Assembly (NCBI RefSeq): GCF_020736705.1
Contig: NZ_CP085990.1
Span: 744,001-808,000 of the forward strand
Origin: Psychrobacter sanguinis
GTDB taxonomy: Bacteria; Pseudomonadota; Gammaproteobacteria; Pseudomonadales; Moraxellaceae
Reading direction: 5' to 3'
DNA: 64,000 nt
Shown here: one piece after another, positions 57,898 through 64,000 of the stretch
Layout: the number at the start of each line of letters is the position of its first letter
Position numbering within the stretch: position 1 is the stretch's first letter
Notes under the pieces: model-generated
The model's database searches: none
Told to the model about the DNA's origin: nothing
What the model saw: only the letters and a program-made list of their open reading frames with translations
Made by a program: the position numbers and the translations under genes

Positions 57898-58461
57898 ATG
57901 ACCCTTGATAATTTAACCCATCATTTTCTAATTGCCTCGCCCAATATGCCAGATGAGCGTTTTGCGCAGACGCTGGTCTATATTTGTCGCCATGACAAAC
58001 ATGGCGTATTAGGACTGGTGGTCAACCGCCCTATCAACGAGACCCGTGTTGGTAAGTTACTGGAAAATTTAGACATTGAGGTCACTGATGAGTCGGTGAT
58101 GGATGATCTGGCCTTAGATGGTGGTCCTATCTATCCTGAAGTGGGGTTTGTACTGCATACTGGCCAACCAACTTGGGCCTCCTCTTTCGCTATTTCTGAG
58201 AACATCTGTATTACTACCAGTAAAGATATCCTACAAAGGATTGCAGCGGGCGAAGGCGTTGGCCATTATCATTTATGCTTGGGTCATGCCAGCTGGTTTA
58301 GAGGTCAACTGGAAAAAGAAATCAATCAAGGCGACTGGTTGGTTAGCCCAGGTGATTTGTCTTTGTTATTTGAAATCCCTTTTGAAGAGCGTTGGCGTCA
58401 TGCGGCTTTAAAAATCGGGGTTGATTTAGATTTTCTGAGCGATGACATAGGTCATGCCTAA
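57898..58461 (+). CDS. YqgE/AlgH family protein (UPF0301)
   Basis: 187 residues. [29 protein letters not shown] (key part FLIASPNM) and GLVVNRPI open the conserved fold. [14 protein letters not shown] and [19 protein letters not shown] are the other signatures. The family was linked to alginate regulation in Pseudomonas, but the biochemical role is unknown. Directly upstream of ruvX, as in many gammaproteobacteria (yqgE-yqgF), 97 bases apart. Confidence 0.93.
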   Translation: MTLDNLTHHFLIASPNMPDERFAQTLVYICRHDKHGVLGLVVNRPINETRVGKLLENLDIEVTDESVMDDLALDGGPIYPEVGFVLHTGQPTWASSFAISENICITTSKDILQRIAAGEGVGHYHLCLGHASWFRGQLEKEINQGDWLVSPGDLSLLFEIPFEERWRHAALKIGVDLDFLSDDIGHA

Positions 58462-58495
58462 CCTCCTCATTCTTTGCTGCTGTTAGTTACCCTAA

Positions 58496-58545
58496 CCCTG
58501 TATTTATAATCTCTGTACTTCCCTATATTTATAATAGTCTGCTAA
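58496..58545. repeat. 25-bp direct repeat before ruvX
   Basis: CCCTGTATTTATAAT at 58496 recurs as CCCTATATTTATAAT at 58521, a 25-base period in the algH-ruvX spacer. Confidence 0.55.
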
Positions 58546-58558
58546 TAAAGCGATACTT

Positions 58559-59143
58559 ATGCCTATGTTGAATCCCATGTTAGACGATAAAGTGTTAGAC
58601 AGTGAAATGTTGGACAACGAAATATCAGACAATAAAATATCAGACAGTGAAGCTGTAGAGACTAAAAACTCTAGTCCAGAACAAACGGTGCTTTTGGGCT
58701 TAGATTATGGGGTCAAAAAAATGGGAATGGCCTTGGGCAATACTGTCACTCAAGATGCCCGTCCGTTTGATATATTGGTTATGAATAATGGTCAGCCTGC
58801 CGATTGGGACAATCTACTGGGCATTATTGACACCTGGAAAATTGGTCGAGTGGTGGTGGGATTACCGTTGAATATGGACGGTAGCAGCTCTATGATTGCC
58901 AAGCGGGCGCATAAGTTTGCCCGCCGTCTGGCCCACCGCTTAATGGAACAACGTATTCATGTCCCGGTACAGCTATTTGATGAAAGATTGACCTCGGTTG
59001 AAGCACGGGAGATGGCATGGGAGCTTGGTCTAATCAAAAATGAACGAGACCCTATTGATGATATTTCAGCCTGTTTGTTATTACAAAGCTATTTGGCTAA
59101 TCCAGAGCACGCAGAAGATATTGCCACCTATAAAGCTGAGTAG
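58559..59143 (+). CDS. ruvX: RuvX/YqgF, Holliday-junction-resolvase-like pre-16S rRNA nuclease
   Basis: 194 residues. The RNase H-like fold starts near residue 43: LLGLDYGVKKMGMALG (catalytic D49), VVVGLPLNMDGSSS, QLFDERLTSVEAREM, and DPIDDISACLLLQSYL with the later catalytic Asp. The family has roles in 16S rRNA 5'-end processing. The first 40 residues are an unusual extension with a five-residue repeat (MLDDK, VLDSE, MLDNE, ISDNK, ISDSE, AVETK) encoded by 15-base units. Later ATGs exist within the repeat. No strong ribosome-binding site at ATG 58559. Follows algH/yqgE. Confidence 0.92.
   Translation: MPMLNPMLDDKVLDSEMLDNEISDNKISDSEAVETKNSSPEQTVLLGLDYGVKKMGMALGNTVTQDARPFDILVMNNGQPADWDNLLGIIDTWKIGRVVVGLPLNMDGSSSMIAKRAHKFARRLAHRLMEQRIHVPVQLFDERLTSVEAREMAWELGLIKNERDPIDDISACLLLQSYLANPEHAEDIATYKAE
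58577..58666 (+). repeat. 15-bp coding repeat in ruvX
   Basis: Six degenerate units encode the pattern (M/V/I)(L/S)D(D/S/N)(K/E). Gain or loss of a unit would keep the frame. Confidence 0.75.
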
Positions 59144-59155
59144 TTGTAGTGAACC

Positions 59156-59209
59156 CAGTGTATTTATTGCACCTACTGTATTTAGTGCACGTACTGCATT
59201 AAATGCATG
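59156..59209. repeat. 18-bp tandem repeat after ruvX, three units
   Basis: CAGTGTATTTATTGCACC, TACTGTATTTAGTGCACG and TACTGCATTAAATGCATG follow one another exactly. Confidence 0.75.
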
Positions 59210-59335
59210 GCTAAGAGATCTGGGCTAGAAACTAATTGCTTTCATTGTTCATAGCCATGACCCGTTATCGACTAGATTTTCCTATTTTATATCCCTTATT
59301 TTATTGATATTTTGACAACCTATAAGCCTAACGCT

Positions 59336-59821
59336 ATGAGTATAGACACTGAAAAAAGCGCCCCACAGCAAACAGCTTTTGCTTCTAAAGGCAGTATTGC
59401 TGGGTTTCCCGCTGCCGCTATTAAACTGCTACGCGATGCGCAGAAGATGAATAAACTGTCTATATTGTGTATTGTATTGGCGATTTTTGCTTTTGTGGTA
59501 TTTGGTACCCTTGCCAGCCTAAAGATGTTCCATGGCAGCAAACAGATGTATTGGCTGTTCCACTATTTGCCTTACATTCTAGTGGGTCTGACCATACCTT
59601 TTACTTTATACCAAGCCTTTTTGGTGTACCGTTATCGCTTGAGCCAACCTTCGATGTTGGTCACCAGCGTCGGTGGCGCCAGTCTTTTGTTGATTGTATG
59701 TTTGCTGTTTTCACTATCAGATTGGTTATGGCTGGCCATGTCGGCGTGGATTGGAGTGGCCTATTGGTTCCAAGCGACGTTTAAGCGCTTTTTCAATTTT
59801 ATAGAAGCCAAACAAGCCTAA
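59336..59821 (+). CDS. Small four-helix membrane protein of unknown function
   Basis: 161 residues from the ATG I choose; an open TTG at 59312 would add eight. After a polar N-terminus of about 35 residues, four hydrophobic helices: LSILCIVLAIFAFVVFGTL, YLPYILVGLTIPFTLYQAFL, ASLLLIVCLLFSLSDWLW and AMSAWIGVAYWFQATF. No motif I recognise, so I give no function. Located between ruvX and the TusA-family gene in the same direction. Confidence 0.7.
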   Translation: MSIDTEKSAPQQTAFASKGSIAGFPAAAIKLLRDAQKMNKLSILCIVLAIFAFVVFGTLASLKMFHGSKQMYWLFHYLPYILVGLTIPFTLYQAFLVYRYRLSQPSMLVTSVGGASLLLIVCLLFSLSDWLWLAMSAWIGVAYWFQATFKRFFNFIEAKQA

Positions 59822-59976
59822 AATCCAGACCAAGTAAGAAGAGCTGGAAATAGTAATAGAAAGCCTAATAAACGACCTAAAAAGCTGAATATTATGCTAA
59901 GTAAAACCCAATTAACCACCGACGGCTTTAAGACTAAAACCTTTTCAACCATTCACTTAATTGACGTTTAAATACT

Positions 59977-60270
59977 ATGACAAATAATGATACACAGCCT
60001 ACGCCTTCTATTGACCATCATTTAGACACTCAAGGTCTTATCTGCCCTGAACCAGTGATGCTGTTGCATCGCACCATACGTAAGGCCGAGGGTGGGGAGT
60101 ATATTGAGGTATTAGCTACAGACCCTGCGACCACCCGCGATATTCCAAACTTCTGTCGCCATTTAGGTCATACTTTGGTTTCTCAATCTGAGGCAGACAA
60201 TCCTGCTGGTGATAGTGAGATACATACTGACAAGCTTTATCGTTATGTTATTCAGAAAAAAGCTTCTTAA
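59977..60270 (+). CDS. tusA: TusA-family sulfur carrier protein
   Basis: 97 residues of the TusA/YedF/SirA fold. LDTQGLICPEPVMLLHRTIR carries the CPxP motif with the active Cys at C23. ATDPATTRDIPNFCRHLGHTLV is the second conserved strand. TusA passes sulfur from IscS toward tRNA thiolation; the family also has regulators and other sulfur carriers. I name it tusA by similarity to the canonical protein, with some doubt because other TusA-like paralogues exist. Extended by about 15 residues at each end compared with E. coli TusA. Confidence 0.85.
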   Translation: MTNNDTQPTPSIDHHLDTQGLICPEPVMLLHRTIRKAEGGEYIEVLATDPATTRDIPNFCRHLGHTLVSQSEADNPAGDSEIHTDKLYRYVIQKKAS

Positions 60271-60728
60271 CATCGACTTTAATCTTCTTTGAAATTTTCT
60301 TTATCTCCTTCTATATAGAGAAGCGGTTGATGGCCTAACAGGCAGTACAATCATCGGTATGATTTTCAGTACCACTATAACTTTGTAATATTAACTATCA
60401 TTAAGCCCTTATCAATAGTCATTTGATAGGGGCTTATTTGTAAGTAATAATTGGCAATCATCCGTTACTTTTAATCAACAAGAGTCTATTATCAGTCTAC
60501 AAAAATCTTTTTTTCCTGTGATAGCATGAAGATACTTTATTAATCCGATGCCAATTTAACTTGCTGCTGAGCTTCTCTAATACTAAATAGCGTTAAAGTA
60601 GCTTTGGCCTCCCTAAAACATTTCAGCGACTTGTTAAATTTTCAATACAGTCTATTTTCATAATAAAAACAGTTACTTAAACATAAAAAAATTACTTAAA
60701 CAAACTATCGACTATCAAAGGATATTTT
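60271..60728. other. tusA - aldehyde dehydrogenase spacer
   Basis: 458 bases. A terminator is at 60402-60436; the rest is AT-rich and presumably holds the promoter for the dehydrogenase gene. No gene seen. Confidence 0.5.
60402..60436 (+). terminator. Terminator after tusA
   Basis: TAAGCCCTTATCAA and TTTGATAGGGGCTTA form a long stem (one G-T pair) around a short loop, followed by TTTG. Confidence 0.68.
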
Positions 60729-62240
60729 ATGAGCAACCCTATAGATAATAATAAGAACACTCAATCATCTACTGCCACTACCACTTATAATAATTTTGAC
60801 TTACAGTTTATTGCTGGTAACTGGGTAAAAGGGAAAGATGAAAGTATCAATCACAATACCAACCCATACAATGGTGAGGTCTTGGTAGAGATTCAACAAG
60901 CCACAAAAGAGCAGCTAAATGAAGCTTTTGAAGCCGCAGAACAAGCTCAAAAAGAATGGGCGAAAACATTGCCCGCACAGCGTACAGCCTTATTACAAAA
61001 AGTAATTCAGTTAATGGATGACCGTCATGATGAAATCATTGATTGGCTTATTAAAGAGTCTGGCAGCACCCGTATCAAAGCAGAAATTGAATTAAATATT
61101 GCAAAAACGGTTACCGTAGAGGCTGCGACTTACCCTAACCGTGTACATGGAGAAATCCGACCTAGTAACACCCCCGGTAAAGAGAACTATGTCTTCCGTG
61201 ACCCACTCGGTGTAATTGCCTTAATTAGCCCTTGGAACTTCCCCTTACATCTTACACAGCGCTCACTGGCGCCAGCTATCGCTTTAGGCAATGCCGTGGT
61301 ATTGAAACCAGCCAGTGACACCCTTATCACTGGTGCTCTATTATTGGCGAAGTTATTTGAAGAAGCAGGTCTTCCTAAAGGCGTTTTAAACGTGGTGATT
61401 GGTGCAGGCAGTGAGATTGGTGATGCTATCGTCACTCACGATACTCCAAGCTTAGTATCGTTCACAGGCTCGACACCGGTTGGCAAACACATTGGTGAGC
61501 TGGCGTTCAGTGGAGACTATATTAAAGATGTGGCGTTAGAGTTGGGCGGTAATAACCCCTTTGTGGTGCTAAAAGATGCCGATCTTGATCAAGCAGTCGA
61601 TGCCGCTGTGTTTGGTAAATTCTTACACCAAGGTCAGATCTGCATGGCCATTAACCGTATTATTATTGAGTCAGACATTCATGATGCCTTTGTCGAAAAA
61701 TTCAAAGCCAAGGTAAAGACTTTAAAAGTAGGCAATCCTAGCGAAGAAGATACTTTCATTGGCCCTATTATCAATAAAAATCAACTAGAGTCATTACAAG
61801 ACAAAATTGCCACCGCACAAAAAGAAGGGGCTAATTTAATCTTAGAAGGCCGTATCGATGGTCAGTTGGTGTCACCTTATATCTACACCGGCGTTACCGC
61901 TGACATGGACTTGTTCCGTAACGAAATATTTGGTCCGCTAGTGGCCATCGTTAAAGCCAAAGATGAAGAAGAGGCATTAAAACTGGCAAATGACACTCAA
62001 TTTGGCTTATCTAGCGCAGTCTTCACCGGCGATATGCAACGCGGCATGAACTTTGCTAAACGTATGCAAGCTGGCATGACCCATATTAATGATATGCCAG
62101 TAAATGATGAAAGTATGGTGCCTTTTGGGGGCGTAAAGAACTCAGGTATTGGCCGCTTTAATAGCGATCAAGTTTTAGAAGAGTTCACTAGAACTCACTG
62201 GGTATCGTTCCAGAATGAACCCCGTGATTATGGGATCTAA
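60729..62240 (+). CDS. NAD(P)-dependent aldehyde dehydrogenase family protein
   Basis: A 503-residue aldehyde dehydrogenase. Catalytic Cys C305 in QGQICMAINR, general base E271 in VALELGGNNPF, N170 in SPWNFPLHL, and cofactor-site GSTPVGKHI and KPASDT are all present. The GQICM and GGNNP variants resemble the benzaldehyde/vanillin dehydrogenase branch; the substrate is not determined by sequence alone. AAAGGATATTTT gives a good ribosome-binding site before the ATG. Monocistronic, with a terminator on each side. Confidence 0.93.
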   Translation: MSNPIDNNKNTQSSTATTTYNNFDLQFIAGNWVKGKDESINHNTNPYNGEVLVEIQQATKEQLNEAFEAAEQAQKEWAKTLPAQRTALLQKVIQLMDDRHDEIIDWLIKESGSTRIKAEIELNIAKTVTVEAATYPNRVHGEIRPSNTPGKENYVFRDPLGVIALISPWNFPLHLTQRSLAPAIALGNAVVLKPASDTLITGALLLAKLFEEAGLPKGVLNVVIGAGSEIGDAIVTHDTPSLVSFTGSTPVGKHIGELAFSGDYIKDVALELGGNNPFVVLKDADLDQAVDAAVFGKFLHQGQICMAINRIIIESDIHDAFVEKFKAKVKTLKVGNPSEEDTFIGPIINKNQLESLQDKIATAQKEGANLILEGRIDGQLVSPYIYTGVTADMDLFRNEIFGPLVAIVKAKDEEEALKLANDTQFGLSSAVFTGDMQRGMNFAKRMQAGMTHINDMPVNDESMVPFGGVKNSGIGRFNSDQVLEEFTRTHWVSFQNEPRDYGI

Positions 62241-62306
62241 GCATATTTTCCGTTTTTAACATCAGCCTAATACATTAGTGAATATAGGCTCAGTGCTTTT
62301 AGCTCA

Positions 62307-62337
62307 AAAGAGGTCACTATAGGTGGCCTCTTTTTTA
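62307..62337 (+). terminator. Terminator after the aldehyde dehydrogenase gene
   Basis: AAAAGAGGTCAC and GTGGCCTCTTTTTT pair (one G-T) and end in a T-run. Confidence 0.85.
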
Positions 62338-62456
62338 TTTATAATAAGACCGGTAGTATCAGGTACGTAAGGCCGTTAAAGACGACCCTTACCCACTTTT
62401 GTGATATATTCGAATCTTTATTATTTAGAGCCTAATCAAGATGTTGAGAGTGCACC

Positions 62457-63395
62457 ATGAGTCGTGATCGCGCCGTACAGCCTAGACAACCTAAAGCTTT
62501 AGCCGTCGATGATGAGCCGGCGTACATTACAGAATTTCGTCAAGCCATGCTGGCGCGGGGGCTGTCCACCCGTACTCGTAACGCCTATGTGCGAGATTTA
62601 AAGCACTGCGAAACGACCAACCCTAAAGCTTTAACGCTTTGGGATGATACGGATGTCATGCAATGCCTCACAGCACTTAATAAGCAAGGAAAAACCCCGC
62701 GCACTCAAGCTCGTATGCTATCGAGCTTACGTCAGTTCTACTTATGGATGGTCGGTAATGAACGCCGAGAAGACAATCCCTGTGAGCGTATTAAAACCCC
62801 AAAAATTGGACGCTCGCTGCCTAAGGATTTGTCTGAGAATGATGTGGAAAGCTTGATGTCTGCCCCTGATACTAGCACTGCTTTGGGATTACGTGATAAA
62901 GCAATGCTAGAAGTACTCTACGCTTGCGGACTTCGAGTCAGTGAACTGATGAACTTATCTTTAGAGCAAGTCAACCTCAACGCAGGTTGGCTACAAATCA
63001 CTGGCAAAGGTAATAAAACACGCCTGGTACCGTTAGGAGAATATGCCAGTGAAGCCTTGGATGATTACTTGAGTCATGCTCGAGGTGAGTTGGTAGCACA
63101 TCTAAAGTCTGGCAACTGCCAAGCGGTATTTTTAACCACACAAGGGGGCTATATGACCCGCCAAAACTTTTGGTATATGATTAAAAAATATGCCAAACAA
63201 GCGGGCATTGAAAGCGACTTATCACCGCACACTCTACGCCACGCCTTTGCCACCCATTTACTCAATCATGGGGCTGATTTACGCAGCGTACAGTTACTAT
63301 TAGGCCATAGTGACTTATCAACCACGCAAATTTATACCCATGTCGCTACCGCTAGACTGCAACAGCTTCATGAGGCGCATCATCCGAGAGGTTAA
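62457..63395 (+). CDS. xerD: Site-specific tyrosine recombinase XerD
   Basis: 312 residues. With XerC it resolves chromosome dimers at dif under FtsK. Catalytic residues R160 (CGLRVSE), K184 (GKGNK), H258 and R261 (HTLRHAF), H284 (GHSDLSTT) and Y293 (QIYTHV). LPKDLSENDVESLM and the ending LQQLHEAHHPRG point to XerD rather than XerC. The first 20 residues are a polar extension. It is converged upon by the partial rlmA-like gene. No terminator hairpin is obvious in the short spacer. Confidence 0.96.
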   Translation: MSRDRAVQPRQPKALAVDDEPAYITEFRQAMLARGLSTRTRNAYVRDLKHCETTNPKALTLWDDTDVMQCLTALNKQGKTPRTQARMLSSLRQFYLWMVGNERREDNPCERIKTPKIGRSLPKDLSENDVESLMSAPDTSTALGLRDKAMLEVLYACGLRVSELMNLSLEQVNLNAGWLQITGKGNKTRLVPLGEYASEALDDYLSHARGELVAHLKSGNCQAVFLTTQGGYMTRQNFWYMIKKYAKQAGIESDLSPHTLRHAFATHLLNHGADLRSVQLLLGHSDLSTTQIYTHVATARLQQLHEAHHPRG

Positions 63396-63460
63396 AAAGT
63401 TGAAAGAAATTTATCAGTTTTCTTAAATTGGATTAGGTATAGGCTAACTCAGTTTATTGG

Positions 63461-64000
63461 CTAAATTCTCACCAAATCATAAACCACAAAGCGAGCAGTA
63501 GTCTCAAACGGCTGATGCTCAGTAGAAGCCAATAACGCCTCACGCTTTTCAGCTTTAGCCCGGTAAGAATACGGGGTCATAGTTAATAAATCAGCCAAGG
63601 CCTGCTTTTCAAGCACCAAATCTGCCGATACCTTATGCGTTGCCACCTCCTTAAAGTAAGGGGCTAGCTCCTCTAAAAACTTATCCGAATCATGCGGACG
63701 CACATCATCAAACAATGCCTCACGCATACTTTGCAAATGCCCCGCATCTGGCTTGGCAATAATTAGACGCCCCTCCGACTTTAATACTCGAGCAAATTCT
63801 TCGGGCAATATCGGACTAAAAATAGTGCTAATGCCATCAATACTCTTGTCTACTAAGGGTAAGTGCGAGGCGCTGGCCACCATAGGATAAATGGCGGTAT
63901 TTTTGGCCGTCGATTTATCTGCTTTAAGCTGATACCAAAGCTGCTGGTCTTGTTTTGCTACTCTCGCGGTTGTGGCGACCGCCGGCTTACTGATATCCAG
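63461..64000 (-). CDS. RlmA-like 23S rRNA (guanine-N1) methyltransferase, partial
   Basis: The frame stays open beyond the first internal ATG (63883) to the window edge, so the 5' part is missing; about 179 residues are visible. DISKPAVATTARV, then IYPMVASASHLPLVDKSIDGISTIFSPI, EFARVLKSEGRLIIAKP and HLQSMREALFDDVRPH fit the C-terminal half of RlmA (RrmA). That enzyme methylates G745 of 23S rRNA, using a zinc-finger N-terminus and an AdoMet fold. The last strand (FETTARFVVYDLV) closes the fold. Other class I methyltransferases are less likely. Confidence 0.82.
   Translation of the reverse strand: MDISKPAVATTARVAKQDQQLWYQLKADKSTAKNTAIYPMVASASHLPLVDKSIDGISTIFSPILPEEFARVLKSEGRLIIAKPDAGHLQSMREALFDDVRPHDSDKFLEELAPYFKEVATHKVSADLVLEKQALADLLTMTPYSYRAKAEKREALLASTEHQPFETTARFVVYDLVRI

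Overview
The window looks like chromosomal DNA of a Moraxellaceae gammaproteobacterium, most likely Psychrobacter or a close relative. This rests on recognised proteins and gene order, not on a database search. The DNA has moderate-to-low GC with AT-rich spacers and many clear hairpin terminators. Housekeeping synteny is gammaproteobacterial: tpiA, secG, tRNA-Leu(GAG), initiator tRNA-Met, rimP, nusA, infB, rbfA, truB, rpsO and pnp all lie on the minus strand, in the order known from E. coli.

Layout. 1-12.1 kb: the tail of a dienelactone hydrolase gene, a large DUF2339 membrane protein, GTPase YlqF, MutY, a lytic transglycosylase lipoprotein, thioesterase TesB and acyltransferase PlsB. 12.3-26.5 kb: a tellurium-resistance-type (Ter) island. 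Its minus-strand enzyme module holds an ATP-grasp protein, a PRTase-TRSP protein, a HAD hydrolase, a StiP-like protein and a CitE-like aldolase. Beside it lie TerA, TerZ, TerE and TerD, an AIM24 protein and a DUF475 membrane protein. A complete IS4-type element with 18-bp inverted ends and a 9-bp target duplication sits between the ATP-grasp and PRTase genes. 26.7-33.5 kb: a two-partner secretion locus. The tpsA adhesin gene is frameshifted by a 7-bp tandem duplication next to its signal-peptide exon. 33.9-35.1 kb: a 627-bp tandem duplication carrying two small zinc-ribbon-like proteins of unknown function.

35.1-48.8 kb is the RNA/translation cluster. Between truB and rpsO it carries three non-canonical genes: a DJ-1/PfpI protein and two very small hydrophilic proteins missed by length cut-offs. 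49-53.9 kb holds pilB (with a short N-terminus), pilC, pilD and coaE. 54-64 kb holds rlmB, ppnP, recN, algH/yqgE, ruvX, a small membrane protein, a TusA-family gene, an aldehyde dehydrogenase, xerD and a 5'-truncated rlmA-like gene.

How the parts may work together. The Ter enzymes are thought to make a nucleoside-like metabolite that acts with the calcium-binding TerD-family proteins in a stress or phage response. The IS probably disturbs coupling of the first enzyme gene to the rest. Short degenerate tandem repeats (15-30 bp, 2-5 copies) recur in many spacers, inside ruvX and, as a heptamer, at the tpsA frameshift. This points to a genome shaped by short tandem duplication.
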